A stretch of 64,000 nt of DNA from Canna indica (GCA_034359265.1 CP136893.1:46945501-47009500), one strand, 5' to 3'; shown: positions 1 through 12,799, counted from the first letter of the stretch. A program made the numbers and translations. The notes: generated by a model from the letters alone, not told the origin.

Positions 1-724
1 TAAACCTCTCCTCGGTTACTACTGATGCCCTAAGACCCTATTGAGTAAATCTTTGCATCCCCAAGCTTTTATTGACCTAATCTCTCATTACTAGCCTCTT
101 GATCCCTCATTTCCAAAGTGCATCATCATTGGAGGGTTGTTCAAGGTTGCTAGGCTCAAGAAAAGGTGTTGTTCTTTGATGTGATAAGGTCTCTACCCTC
201 TCCTATTGTGACAAATATTTTTTTGTTTTATTTTGTGATTGCATACTCAAGTGTGTAAGAAGACTTAGTGTTTAGTCTTGTAATTTGGTGGTCATCTTGG
301 TATAAAGGTATAAACCCACTTGTGTAAACTAGGTTAGGAGTGTTCCTTAGGAACTTAGGTGGGAAAGCTCACTCGGTGTGAAGGTGCACACTTTTGAGTG
401 TGGAAGTGCCTTCGAAGTGAGTGTAGGGTCTTTCTGGTGAAAAGTCATCGATTGTAAGATACTCTCAACTTAGTAGATTTGTGAGTGAAATCCTAAGCAC
501 GATGCTTAGGTAGTGGAGTAGGCGGTGTTGCCGAACCACTATAAATCTTGGTGTTTACATTGCCTATTGTGTTTGTGCTTAATTGTCTTATTCATTGTTT
601 CCTCTTGTTGTTTGAATTAATAATTTGCCTAAGTAGTTTAAGAAATGATTAAAATCTAGATTTGGTTAAAAGATTAGATAACACACTATTCATTCCCCCC
701 TCTAGTGCGACCATTTCACTAACA
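1..724 (+). repeat. 5' LTR of element A (3' portion only)
   Basis: The window opens inside this LTR. Positions 1-300 match 6068-6320, and 301-724 match 19027-19415, the two halves of the 3' LTR. It ends in TAACA, the complement of the TGTTA that opens the 3' LTR at 5572, and is followed at once by the primer site. About 500 bp of the LTR, including its TATA region, are cut off by the window edge. Confidence 0.9.
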
Positions 725-725
725 T

Positions 726-737
726 TTGGTATCAGAG
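726..737 (+). other. Primer binding site (initiator Met tRNA) of element A
   Basis: TGGTATCAGAGC lies 1 nt after the LTR end. It is the complement of the 3' end of plant initiator methionine tRNA, the usual minus-strand primer of plant copia elements. Confidence 0.9.
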
Positions 738-791
738 CGGGTCATAGATTAAGATTTCACCATCTCCTTTACACCTAGTCTCGATACAAAA

Positions 792-2110
792 ATGGCACTA
801 AAGTTGGTAGCATCTATATCGCCTAGGTTCGATGAGTCTAACTTTGGTCTTTGGAAGAGTAGAATGTACACATTCCTAAAGACACAAGGGTTAGATGTGT
901 TTAACATGGTAAAGATTCAATATATTGAACCTAAGGAAGACATGAATGCGTGGACTCAAGAACAAATATATTTTATTCCTTGGAAAATGGTATTTTTGAA
1001 AAGGTCATGCATTGTACTTTAAATATATTTGGGCTTATTTAAGCATGCTATTTGATCATGCAAAAACCGAGGAGCTTATCACTTTAAATGAGGGAGTTGA
1101 TGACAATTGTTTTGCTCCTAGTTCTAATGAGGTTTTTGAAGCCCATAGTGTCTCTAGTCAAAGGAGTACCATAAGCCGGAAGAGAAAGGTGACTTGTCAC
1201 CTATAAAAAGAAAAAGGGCATGTGAAGAAGAATTGCCCTACCATGAAGAACAAGTCAAATAAGAGGTCAAATGCTTTCACATCCCCATCTCACTTAAGTG
1301 AAGCATCCTCTTGCCATGGCTATGAAGCTATTTCAAAAGATTACCTCATGAATGCTAATGATGAGGTACACTCTTCTCCTTCTAGTCATGATAACAATAA
1401 TGATAGTATTAACTCATCTAGTTCTCATGACATGCTTTATGATGAATTAATGGATGAATGTTAAAATATGTATGTCTTGCTTGTTAAAAAGGATAAAGAA
1501 AATAAGAAATTGAAGAAAGAAAACAAGAGTCTTAGCTCTCATTTACATGATGTAAAATTAGAAAATGAGAAGCTAAAAATTAGTTTCTCTAATCCATGCC
1601 ATGATACCTTAAGTATTGACACTAACGATTTGAGAAATAAAAATGACATTTTAAATAACAAAAATAGCATGTTAAAAACTCAATTGCATGCTATCCATAA
1701 ATCCATGATCGACTTGAAAAATGAAGTTGTATTTCTAAATAACAAAATTAATGATTTATCTAGAAATTCATCCTCTAAGAATCCTAGAAATACAAATGCT
1801 TCATTTAAGAATGCTAACACTCATCATCATCTCCATGTTAAGCATTCTTCTTTTAAACCTCATGTCCAAAACAAAAAATTTCATGGAAATTGTTTTTGAT
1901 ATGGTATATAATGTTCACTCAATCCATGATTGTGCTTTCAAGAGAAATCCAAGTGTTGCTAGGACACTTTGGATTCCTAGACCAACTCACCCCCAAGGAC
2001 CCAAAGCCATTTGGGTACCAAAAGTTTCATACTCTTTTGTAGGGGGAGCTATATACCACACAAGGATGAATGAAAAATGGGATATTGAAGTTGACCTTGG
2101 ATTCAAATGA
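792..2110 (+). pseudogene. gag: Copia gag, decayed (element A)
   Basis: Gag would form the virus-like particle and bind RNA. The ATG at 792 opens an N-terminal copia gag domain with the motif LWKSRMYTFLKTQGLD. The frame then breaks near 1020, at 1204 and at 1464. A zinc knuckle (1195-1240) reads C-H-L-stop-K-E-K-G-H-V-K-K-N-C, so its second cysteine has become a stop. A lysine- and glutamate-rich coiled coil follows (1468-1760). The tail (1900-2040) keeps the HDCAFKRNPS and LWIPRPTHPQGPKAIWVPK features that normally precede the protease in SIRE-like copia polyproteins. The homologous, better preserved copy in element B lies at 35302-36345 on the minus strand. No aspartic protease follows. Confidence 0.82.
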
Positions 2111-4035
2111 AAGTCTTCATGAGGTTGCAAAATCAAGTCACCTTGATGCCTAGGAAAGGTTGGCATCAAACGTACTCAGTATCATTTTCTTAACTCCAAG
2201 TGTCAAATTAAAGTTGGAATCATGATACTTAATTGATTTTATCCGCTCTTGATATAGTTTTATCAAAACGAATTTTGATTTTGATTTCCGGGCCTAAGCG
2301 ACCTTGTGGTTCTAAATCGTAGGCTCATTGTGGTCTTTCGGTTCTTCAACCAATAGGAAGGGTTGGAGATCTAATTTTCAAATAATTCATGTTTTGAGAT
2401 CTCTTATTATTATTATTATTATTTTCATGATGATTCACTTTGAAATGGATTTAAAGCTATTTAACAAAGAAGATTTTAAAATCGATACTTGATTCCCTCT
2501 TTGCTACCCAGTACGATAATTTGTTAGTAGTCACATTTTCATTATGCTTCTAATAATTATTTCTTGCAAGTTATTGAAATTTTAATGGAAGGCTACTAGG
2601 AAGAAATTGGGAAAGAACGTGAAAACTTTGGAATTTCTCAAGAAATGAGGTATGAGTTTTATTTTGGCAAAATTCTTGCATAACACCTCAATTTTCTTGA
2701 TAAAATAATTTCTATATGCTCATGAATGAGTTTGCATTATAATTGATTCAAATCTCATGAGTAGATAAAATTTTGATACTTAGGCAATTTCATGATACCT
2801 TGATTGAAGGAAATGTACTCTAGGTAGAAAGTCATATTGATGAACATGGTCTTGTTTGTTTATAATTTATCCTCATGTGATTAAACTTTTAAAAAATCAT
2901 GAGTAAAAGATCAAGCGTGATACTTAGCAACTTCATGCTAAATAAAAAGTGTGCTAGAATGACATGTTGACGGCTTGACAAAAATCGCACAAAACTCTCG
3001 TTGAAAATTTTATCTGAACTTAAAACCTATTACAAAGGGTTGAAACAATCTCTTGTCGATTCCATAGACGTTACGATAAGATTTCGAGAATTTTTGCAAG
3101 ATCTAAATATTTACAAGAATGCCACTGTGAATTCAGAAATTTTTAGAAAAATGTAGAAAAGTCATTCTTGAGTGATTCTTGAGTCCTTGCAATCCTCATG
3201 AAATCTAGTGTGAGTGGTAAAATTTTCATAAAATTTTGATGTGTATGAATTCCTATAAAATTTTCCACACATAAGCTGGAAAATAATTTCTCTCGGTCGG
3301 TCGCTCGACATGCGACCGCCCATCGGCCGGCGGACAAAAATTAATTTGGTCCATCCATTTGGCCAAGCCTTTTCATCCCAACCTGTCACCCTTCTTAAGA
3401 CCGAAACTAGGGCTCTTGCACTCCTATCAGCTGACCCATACCTGGTTTTTGTAGTCTCCCTTGCATTCTAAAGGTAAGGATCTCATGCCCTAGCTTCCTT
3501 TATAAGGTTTCTACATGATAATAGTGTAGATTCATCTCTTTTCACTCCCATATGTTGAAATCTACATGTTGATAGGCTCATTTCATTATACCTCATGCAT
3601 TCACCATAATTCTTGGTTGTTTTCATGATCTATGTTAACATGAGCATCTAAAAATGAAGGTTTCACAACTTCTTTTAAGTTTAGGAGTCTCATTTCAACT
3701 ATCTTCATAAAAAGATTTTTTGGAAAATATTTGAGGTATGCCTTTTGAGTTGAGTATTATGAGTATTAAAAACAAAAAAGAGAAGGTAAAAGAATTACAA
3801 AAAGGAGGGAAAACAAAATGAATTTTTAGAATTTCTCATCTTTTGTTTTGTTTTTTCGCAATTTTGAAATTATCATGTCAACATCATTTCAAAAATTGAA
3901 GGATTCATTTTTTTTTGTTTTAAAATAAATAATAATAAAGGGGACAAGAAAAAAATTGCATCTACTTTGCCTTTAAACAAAATGCACTCTCATGGTAGCA
4001 CTAGGTTGCACACATTATCTTAAAATATTTTGCAG
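2111..4035 (+). other. Non-coding internal region of element A
   Basis: There is no open frame of note here. The sequence is AT-rich, with a short ATT microsatellite at about 2406-2424. It is partly shared with element B: the block at 2281-2380 is the reverse complement of 34930-35030. The sharing shows it is part of the retrotransposon and not host DNA. Confidence 0.7.
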
Positions 4036-5110
4036 ATGGCACCTCAAACTAAGAAACCTAGTCTCCCCGATAACCTTCTCACTCCCTTTGGAAAAACCCA
4101 AGCAGTATGGTTTAGTACCTGTACTATACTACAGACACATATAGTCAGCTTGGGGGATCTTTAGCAATATGACATGAGTGGTCGATTGGGTACACTAGGT
4201 TGGGTAAAGTACTTAGGAAGATCAATTCCAGTATGTCCTATACTCATTAAAGCCTTCTGCAAACCTTAAGATTGAGCATCCTCCTATTGATAATTGTCCA
4301 TTTCTGCATTTTGAAATCTTAGGAAAACCCATAGTGATCATTGTGTCAGCTATTAGGGAAGTATTTGGTTTTCCTCTCATTGGTGCTCAAGTATACACCA
4401 TGACAACTCATGCATTTAACGAAGATCATCCTACATCTGAAGTGGTATCAGCCATTTGCCCTCAGGGATATTGTGGAACAATTCCAACAGAAACATCCAT
4501 TGTCGCTAAGATCATGCATCTTATCATAATACATAACGTCCTTCCTAGAGCGGGACATTATAATGAGGTGACTAGTACTAGTTTTAGAATATTATTCTAT
4601 GCCATGACCCATCAAGTTATTGATGTCTCTGATCTCATGCTGAATTACATTGCTGAGGTACATGCATCTGCCAAACAAGCCCTTCCCTATGCATCTGCCA
4701 TATCATACTTCATTTACTTATCTGGGGTAAATAGATCGAGATTTGGGATCGAGCTTGCTCCTAAGGAAACTAATACATTGACACTCACATGTATGAAGAT
4801 TTTGGGAAATCAACAAGGCAAACGTGTTCGAGTAGGAGATCCATCCGATCCAGAGGATGATGATGATGACGATGATGGTGAGGATGATGATGAAGGTGGC
4901 ATCGCACCCTCCACCAGATGAACGTTTTGATATGATAGATTCAAGGTTGGCTCAATTGCACTTTGATCAAGTCGCATGGAACACCAGCACAACTGCTCGG
5001 ATTGATCAGATTAGTAGTCGTGTTAATGATATGTATGGTCGTGTCGATGAGATGTAAGGTCGTGTTGATCAAATGTGGCAATACTACTCATCAACCACCA
5101 CCACCGCCTG
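4036..5110 (+). pseudogene. Accessory ORF of element A, resembling the plant transposon protein family (PF20167-like)
   Basis: Reading starts at an ATG at 4036 (MAPQTKKPSLPDNLL). It passes several stops or shifts between 4160 and 4330, then stays open to 4921. The open part contains VSAIREVFGFPLIGAQVY and a helical segment around ISYFIYLSG, and ends in a run of Asp and Glu at about 4855-4890. After a frame change a heptad-like tail follows (DSRLAQLHFDQ, then RIDQISSRVNDMYGRVDEM). This order of globular part, acidic stretch and short coiled coil near the 3' LTR is the pattern I know from the uncharacterised plant transposon protein domain found in LTR elements. The family assignment is from memory and the function is unknown. 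Element B lacks this region. Confidence 0.5.
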
Positions 5111-5571
5111 AAGAGTGATGAATGTGACTCATGTCTAGTTTCTTTTTGTGGACTTGTGTTGACATTATGGTTGTATTTCTTTCTATGTTCAGACATGATG
5201 ATTGCTTTGTAGACTTTATGGCTTATCTTTTGTAGCTGAACTTATTATCCTTACCTTCTTGCTTCGATATACATTATTATCTTCCTGTTTTTGTTTGTCT
5301 ATGTACCCTTTTTGATGGATGCATAAAGGAGGAGAAGAAAGTGTTCATTATCATGCTAGCCCTTGTATTTATAACATGAAATGTATGGCATGATGATAGG
5401 GGGGGGTTAAGGTTTATAGATATGAATGTTGATAGGGGGAGCACTTGAATTATCTATTATATTTTTATTGTGCTCTCACTCATGTGTTATAAATCCATGC
5501 TTCATGCTTACAAATGCCTATATTTTAAATACTTATTATTATTGGTTTGTCATCATCAAAAAGGGGGAGAA
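5111..5571 (+). other. 3' untranslated part of element A with polypurine tract
   Basis: This stretch is non-coding. It carries several G-rich purine runs (about 5400 and 5436). The run at 5558-5571 (CAAAAAGGGGGAGA) directly precedes the TGTTA start of the 3' LTR and is the best candidate for the plus-strand primer. Confidence 0.7.
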
Positions 5572-6328
5572 TGTTATCCGAGGGTTTCATCCTTGCACTT
5601 TAATTCTCTCATCAAACTATGTCTAACAAGTTTTAAGCATGAAAGTCATAGGTTGAAATTGATATCGTCTCATGCGGCATCGTCTTGATACGTCAAGTCT
5701 CTGTGGCGTTTCCAAAATCCTAAACGAGCTCACCAAAGTGATGTAGGAAATATTTAGAATGAATGCAAAAAATTTTGGGTAGGTCTCCATGGTGTATGCA
5801 CTTCCAAAATCTCAAAAAGCCGAAAGTCGAAACCCAAACAATAAAAGAAATCAACCTGCAGACTGGGTACCAATCGTTGGTCGGTCGATAGCTGGTCGAC
5901 CGGCTATCGACCACTGATCGATCGCCAGAGGCTCAAAATCAACAGAAGCCTCGCAGTCGATGACTAGTCGCTCAGGTGGTAGACCGGTGCTGTAACATAC
6001 AGAAAAATATATTCGTTAAGCTAATTTCCACTTGACACCACTATCCCAAAAGCCTATATAACCTTCTCCAAAGCCTCTCTTCAGTTACTACTAATGCCCT
6101 AAGTCCCTATTGAGTAAATCTTTGCATCCCCAAGCTTTTATTGACCTAATCTCTCATTCCTAGCCTCTTGATCCCTCATTCCAAAGTGCATCATCATTTG
6201 AGGGTTGTTCAAGGTTGCTAGGCTCAAGAAGAGGTGTTCTTCTTAGATGTGATAAGTTCTCAAGAGTGTAAGAAGACCTAGTGTTTGGTCTTGTAATTTG
6301 GTGGTCACATTCGTATAAAGGTATAAAT
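5572..6328 (+). repeat. 3' LTR of element A, first part
   Basis: It starts with TGTTATCCGAGGG after the purine tract. A GC-rich block of GATCGACCG-like motifs lies at about 5875-5990, followed by a TATA-like CTATATAACC at about 6053. The LTR is cut at 6328 by the inner copia and resumes at 19027. The two parts together are about 1.15 kb. Confidence 0.85.
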
Positions 6329-8454
6329 TGTTGGCCCAAGGGTTGCCGTTAGGCCTAATTCTCTATTTTGATGATAACAAACATGAAACTAACTCATTTG
6401 TGGAGTTTTGAGTTCAAGTTGATAGAATGATACGTGTGTGAACCTCGTCCGGAAAAATGCAAAGAATCGTCAAAAAATGGCTCAGACGATGATCGCGTAT
6501 CTTCCTAGGATTAGAATTAGAAGTTAATGTAAAATGCCCCTAAGATATCAACCAAACCTGATTGTAATAAATCCCAAGTCAAAATCGACCATCAACAAAC
6601 GGGCAGTTTTTTTGGGTGTCGATCGATAGCCGATCGACCAACCATCAATCGCCACAGACTACCAAAGGTTCAAAACACGCAGAGCCTTGCGATCGGTGGC
6701 CAGTCGCTCGATCATTCGACTGGCCATCAGTCGGCCACCGATCGGGCGGCGCCAACGGGCAGAAAAATGCCCGTTGGGATGGCTGTTGAGTAAGGGGTTA
6801 TAAATACCCCTCTTAACTTCTCACCAAACCGCCCACCACAGGAAAAAAATAGGAATCAGTGATGGAAAAATCCATAACTGATGCTTGAAAATTCGTCACT
6901 GAAGGGTATTAGTGACGGAAATTTCCGTCACAAATTCCGTCGCTGAAAGTCTCATGGCTAATGCTTCATTTGCGATTTTGTGACGGATGTGTTCGTCACA
7001 AAATCCGTCACTGATATCGATGATCGAAAATAAATTTTCTATCACTAATTATGATATTAATTATAATTTTTATTAATAAAAATATATCAACTCTATTATA
7101 TTATAGATTTTTATAATATAATAGTGTATTATAATAATATTATAATATATTATAATATATTATAATAATCAATAATGATATTACATTATATTATTATTCA
7201 TACTTTTACAACATTTTTAATAAATTTATAAAAGATAGCATGATAGTAAACTTTTTGGTCTCATGAGGTGTCAATTTATAAAATTTAAGAAACTGAGAGA
7301 AAATAATTGATCCATATCGGACTAAAATAATTATATTTATAATGGTTAAGAATAAGTAAAAATCCATTTTTAACCCATGTGGGACTAAACATGATAAAAT
7401 TTGTTTTAATAATATTTAGTTTAATTTTGTGTCGAAATTCTATTTCCATCACTGATCTGTCACTGTTATGTGGTGGCTAAGTGACGGATCTGTGACGGAT
7501 ATGAAGAAAAAATTCAGTGATGGATTAGTGAAGGAAATGAAATCCGTCACTATTATGTCACTAATGCTATTTATTAAAAATTCTAGGCCAAATTGATAAA
7601 AAATTATGTGACTAATTTGTGACGAAATCGTATTGTGTCGGATTTTCCGTCACAAATCCATCACTGTTTTGGAAAAAATAAAGTTCATTTCACGCCATGA
7701 CAAATCCGTCACAAATCTGTCATAGTTTGTGACGGATTTTAGCCGTCACAACATTTCCGTCACTAATACTCATTTTTCTTGTAGTGGATCCTTCTACTGT
7801 TACATTGAGCATTTTCTACAAGTTTACAAGTCTTCTTGAGTTGATCTTCATGCCCTAGCTTTGCCAATTCTTCATCCTCTCGAATCGTTCTTCGTAACTC
7901 AACTCCGGCATCGATTTTCATCATCCTACTTGAGGACTTGAAGGCTTGGAAGGCAAAGAAGAGAGCACACAAGTTTGGTTTACATTCTTGTTCCCTTAAT
8001 CTTGTTTTCTCTCATTGTTACATTGTATTTCTCATTCTAGCTTGTAAGGTGTCCTAGGTAAACATCTTAGGTTACTTTGTAGAATTGTGTTTTGCCTAGA
8101 AGAATAGGTGTTGAGGCTTTCGCAGAGGGTTGAGAAGTGAGTCCTCATTGTATTCTTAGGGAAACACTTTGTCTATAAAGGATTCAGGTTATAAATCCTT
8201 TGTGTGGAGTCAAGGTAGTGGAGAGGCAGTTTAACCGAACCACTATAACTCTTGTGTTTGCATTGCTTGTTCTTGGTTGCTTTTAATTGCCTCTACGTAC
8301 TTGTCAAGAATCCATTTCATAAGAACTCTAATTTGGTTGTTGAAAGGGTTAAAATTGAAAAGTGTTAATTGAACCTAGTTTTAACTACGCACTATTCAAC
8401 CCACCCACCCCACCCCCACCCCCCTCTTCTTCTATTGTGGATATTTGAACAACA
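6329..8454 (+). repeat. 5' LTR of the inner copia (with CACTA-type insertion)
   Basis: It matches the 3' LTR at 17879-19026 except for the insertion at 6834-7786. GATCGACCG-type motifs at 6610-6760 lie upstream of a TATA-like TTATAAATACC at about 6799, a likely retrotransposon promoter. A C-rich run (8400-8425) precedes the GAACAACA end. Confidence 0.88.
6834..7786 (+). mobile_element. Non-autonomous CACTA-type element in an LTR
   Basis: The left end CACCACAGGAAAAAAA and the right end, which reads CACTACAAGAAAAA on the minus strand, are typical CACTA termini. Both are followed inward by repeated CAGTGACGGA/TCCGTCAC motifs in both orientations (6858-7025 and 7440-7765). The centre (7030-7440) is very AT-rich and non-coding. 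The matching stretch of the 3' LTR (about 18392) lacks the insertion, so its extent is clear. The 3-bp duplication is not perfect. No transposase is present. Confidence 0.85.
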
Positions 8455-8455
8455 T

Positions 8456-8467
8456 TTGGTATCAGAG
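8456..8467 (+). other. Primer binding site of the inner copia
   Basis: TGGTATCAGAGC follows the 5' LTR after one base and matches the complement of the initiator Met tRNA 3' end. Confidence 0.9.
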
Positions 8468-8511
8468 CTTGGTCTTAGGATTATATTTAACCATCTACCT
8501 TACAACTTAGA

Positions 8512-10034
8512 GTGTCTACCGAAATCCAACTAGCTCAAGGGTCCTCTACTCATACTCTTGCACTTTTCGATGGAAACAACTATGTCTATTGGAAGATAAG
8601 AATGAATAGCTTTCTTCAATCACTAACTATGGATGTATGGAGAATGATTCAAGTAGAGTATAAGCAACCTACTAAGAATATGGATGAATGGAACCAAGAT
8701 GAGGTTAGACTCTTAAACGCAAATGCCAAGGCCATAAATGTTTTGTATTGTGGCCTATCTATTAATGAGTTTAATCGAATCTCAACTTGTAAGTTGGCCT
8801 TTGAACTTTGGAATGACCTAGAAACTACACATGAAGGCACCTCATAAGTTAAGGAATCCAAAATTAACCTTCTTATGCATGACAACGAAATATTTAGAAT
8901 GCAATTGCATGAAACCATTGATGAAATGTATGCACATTTTCAAAATATTACTAATGGTTTGTGCAATCGTGTAAAGATATCAAAGAAGAGGAGTAGGTAA
9001 GGAAGCTCCTCCGATCATTTCCCAAAGCTTGGAAGCCAAAGGTGATTGCGGTAATGGAAGCCAAGGAATTGGCTACCTTGAAAATCACCGAACTTATTGG
9101 ATCTCTCATGACACATGAGATCCACATGACGACACACAAGTAGGAAGATGACCCCAAAAGCAAGAGCATTGCTTTAAAAGCATCACACCGAGTTGAAGAA
9201 CATTCATCATCCGAAGAAGAGTTTGATGATCTAGAAGAAATGACGATGATGGCAAGAAGGTTCATGAGTTTCATGAGGGGTGGCATGAGGAGAGGTAAGG
9301 GACGATACTCTTGCTACAATTGCAACAAGACGGGCACCTAAAGAAAGATTGCCCACTACTCAAGATGGCCTCAACCTCCACTCCTTACAAGAAGGACAAG
9401 TACAAGAAGAAGAAGAAGAAGAAGAAGAAGAAAGCAATGATGGTTTCATGGGATGAGAGTGAATCCTTATCAAGTGAGGAGGACACCAAGAGAGAGAAGG
9501 CAAATCTTTATCTCATGGCAAATGACAATAAGGTAAAATTTACTTTTGGTGAACTTTCATTCACGCAAGAAGAATTAGAAATTGAATTTGATCAAATTCA
9601 TGATGAATTCAATGCTATTAGAAGAAAATTTAAAGAACTTAAAAAGAACAACAAATCCTTAGAAGAAGATCGAAAATGATAGCTTGTTACTTTCATGCAA
9701 TGCTTTGAAGAAAGAGGTAGAAAGCCTTAAGGATGAGAAGCACACATTTGAAAAGGTTAAAAAGAACTTAGAAAATGAGAATGAGAAATTAGAAAATGAA
9801 GACAAGTTTTTGAGCTTTCAAGTAGAACATTTGAATGATAGCATGCTTAGTTTAAAGAAGGAATTATGCATGCTAAATGAGAAAATGATAACATTGCAAA
9901 ATGCCATGCCTAAGGTTGCTCATGTTAGAAAAACCACACATGCTCACACTCATAGCACTAGGAGATTCAATGGAAGTTGTTTTTCTTATGGCATTTTTGT
10001 GCACATGGCTAGAGATTGGCATTTTGGAACATGA
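8512..10034 (+). pseudogene. gag: Copia gag, decayed (inner copia)
   Basis: The frame starts at what is now GTG (8512), probably a mutated ATG, and runs to a stop at 8848. It contains the copia gag motif YVYWKIRMNSFLQSL. Later parts are shifted. A zinc knuckle at about 9308-9352 (CYNC, then GHLKKDC) survives with a 1-nt indel. A lysine run coded by AAG repeats sits at 9400-9432. A long Glu/Lys-rich coiled coil follows in two pieces (9530-9680 and 9684-9890). A second knuckle-like CFSYGIFVHMARDW (about 9978-10020) has lost key Cys residues. Protease sequence is absent: the reading jumps to the pre-integrase region at about 10045, so an internal deletion is likely. Confidence 0.82.
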
Positions 10035-10044
10035 TTCTTGGTTA

Positions 10045-12690
10045 TGACATAGAAGGCTAGGACATGCTAGCATGAGCTTTATCGAAGAAATAACTAAAAA
10101 GGATTTAGTTAAAGGAATACCCCAATAAAATTTGAAAATGATAGACTTTGTGATGCATGTCAACAAGATAAACAAGTTAAGTCTTCCTTTCATAGTGTAA
10201 ATCAAGTTACCACATCTAGGACACTTGAACTCGTGCATATTGGCCTCTTTGGTCCTTGTGATGTTGCTAATCTAGGTGGTAAACTCTATTGTTATGTTTT
10301 AGTGGATGATTTTTCTAGATTTACATGGGTTTTCTTCCTAGCTATGAAACTTTTGATTTCTTTAAAAAGTTTGTTTGGAGAGTTATAACTTATAAATGAA
10401 AAGGGAATTTTGATTTTGAAAATTAGAAGTGATAATGAAGGTGAATTTAAAAATAAAAAAATGTTCAAAATTTTGTAATGAGCTTAGTATTGGACATAAC
10501 TTTTCTTCCCCTAGAACCTCTCAACAAAATGGGGTGGTTGAGAGGAAGAATAGAACTTTACAAGAAATGGATAGGACTATGCTTTGCGAAAATAATTTGC
10601 CTAAGTATTTTTGGGTCGAAGCCATAAATACCTCTTGTTATGTTTTAAATCGAGTTTTTTTTAAACCAAAAATTAAGAAAACCCTTTTGAGCTTTGGAAT
10701 GATAGAATCCCAAGTGGTTATTTTAATGTTTTTGGGTATAAATACTTTATTTTAAACACTAAAGAGCATCTAGGAAAATTTGATTCAAAATTGGATGAAG
10801 GCATTTTTCTTGGATACTTGTAGAACTATGGTTGTTGAAGAATCTATGTATGTTACATTTGATGAAAGTGATAATTCTTCAAGAAATGTTAAGATTGTCA
10901 ATGTAGGTAAGGAACTTGAGGAGTTGACTTTTCATGATAAGGAGGTTGAAGAACCACATGATGAAGAACCTTCATCCTCATCCATACCTCAAGTAGGAGA
11001 AGAAGAAGCTTTAACTCCACTCCCAAAAGCTTACCGGTTGATAATAGATCATCCAATTGATCAAGTCATTGGAGAGCCTTCAACGGGAGTGGTAACACGC
11101 TCTAAACTTAGAAATATTTATCAATATGTCGCTTTCATTTCTCAACTAGAGCCTAAAAACATTAAGGAAGTCATAGGTGATGAATTTTGGGTTATTGCCA
11201 TGCAATAGGAACTAAATCAAATTATAAGGAATGATGTTTGGGATTTAGTACCTAGGCCTAGTGAACAAACCGTTATTGGGACTAAATGGGTCTATAGAAA
11301 TAAATTAGATGAAGATGACTTAGTCATTAGAAACAAAGCTAGGTTAGTAGCCCAAGGGTATAATCAAGAAGAAGGTATAGACAATAATGAAACTTATGCT
11401 CCCGTAGCTAGATTAGAAGCAATTCACATTCTTTTAGCTTATGCAAGTTTTAAATGCTTTAAAGTTTTTCAAATGGATGTCAAAAGTGTGTTTTTGAATA
11501 GTTTTATAATGGAAGAAGTTTATGTTGAACAACCCCCCGGTTTCGAAAACTTTAAATTTCCAAATCATGTTTATAATTTAAAGAAAGCTTTGTATGGTTT
11601 AAAACAAGCCCCTAGGGCTTTGTATGAAAGGCTTTCCAACTTTTTAATTGAACAAGGTTTTGGCGTTGGAAAAGCCGATGTGTCACTTTTTATTAAAAAT
11701 GATAAAAATGATGTCCTACTTGTGCAAATATGTGTGGATGATATGAATGAATTGTTTTGGTGCTACTAATTAATGAATTGTTTTGTGAGTGGTTTGCTAA
11801 GTCTATGCAAGCGGAGTTTGAGATGAGCATGATGGGAGAACTCTCCTTCATGCTTGGACTTCAAATCAAGCAAACCAACAAAGGCATCTTCACAATCAAG
11901 CAAAGTACACCAAGTAGCTCATCAAAAGATACAGGATGAATGAAGTCAAGATTGCTTCAACCCCAATGAGTACATCCATCAAGCTTGATAAAGATGAAGA
12001 CGGTGTAAAGGTAGATGAAAAATGATACCGAGGTATGATTGGTAGTATCCTTTAATTAACTACAAGTAGACCGGATATCATGTTTAGTGTTTGTTCATGT
12101 GCTAGGTTTCAATCATGCCCCAAGATGTCTCATTTAAGTGCGGTCAAATGCATATTGAGATATCTAAAAGGTACGATTGAGTTAGGATTATAGTATCCAA
12201 ATGATGCATCTTTTGAATTAATTAGTTTTTCGAATGCCGATTTTGCCGCTTGTAAAGTAGATATAAAAAGTACTAGTGGGGTCAATTCCTAGGGATGAGT
12301 CTTGTTTCTCGGTTTTCCAAGAAACAAAATTCGATTGTAGTTTCAACTACCAAAGTGAAATATATCGATGCGACTAGTTGTGGTGCACAAGTCCTATGGA
12401 TGAAACAAACCCTTATGGATTAAGATCGTAGCTATTCATGCATACTCATTCATTGTGATAACAATAGTGTAATAAATTTAACAAAAAATCTGGTATTGCA
12501 CTCTAGGACTAAACAAATAGACCTAAGGCATCACTTTCTTAGGGACAATGTAGACAAGGGAAATATTTTCATCGAATTTGTGCCTACCAATAAATAATTT
12601 GCGGATATATTTACTAAACCTTTGAATGAAGAGAGGTTTACCAACTTAAGGATGCAATTAGGAATTTTTACTCTTCCACATGTTTGAGTT
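10045..12690 (+). pseudogene. pol: Copia pol: integrase, reverse transcriptase, RNase H (inner copia, decayed)
   Basis: Order of remains: GAG-pre-integrase (RRLGHASMSFIEEI, about 10053-10140); integrase core (about 10230-10620) with SDNEGEF and SPRTSQQNGVVERKNRT; a variable linker (10780-11208) rich in acidic and Ser residues; reverse transcriptase (11209-11939) with TKWVYRNKL, ARLVAQGYNQ, LYGLKQAPRALYERL and CVDDM where an active element has YVDDM; and RNase H to about 12690 (HSRTKQIDLRHHFLRD, FADIFTKPLN). Frameshifts occur near 10080, 10330, 10430, 10755 and 11750, with stops at 11206 and in the RNase H. Integrase before reverse transcriptase defines the copia order. It cannot encode a working polyprotein. 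Confidence 0.9.
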
Positions 12691-12799
12691 TTCAAAAATT
12701 GCATATCTTTTTGAAAAATTGGTTTTTGTTATGATATCATCACACTTATGTAATGTCTTGTAATGGGGTTTTGCGACTTATCGATGTTTGCCTTCCATA
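12691..12799 (+). other. Internal sequence of the inner copia left of the CACTA insertion
   Basis: Short non-coding stretch after the RNase H stop. The last three bases (ATA, 12797-12799) are the left copy of the CACTA target duplication. Confidence 0.6.

Noticed and set aside
5720..5914. Minus-strand frame in the LTR of element A
   Set aside because: It is non-coding LTR sequence with GATCGACCG palindromes; there is no family resemblance.
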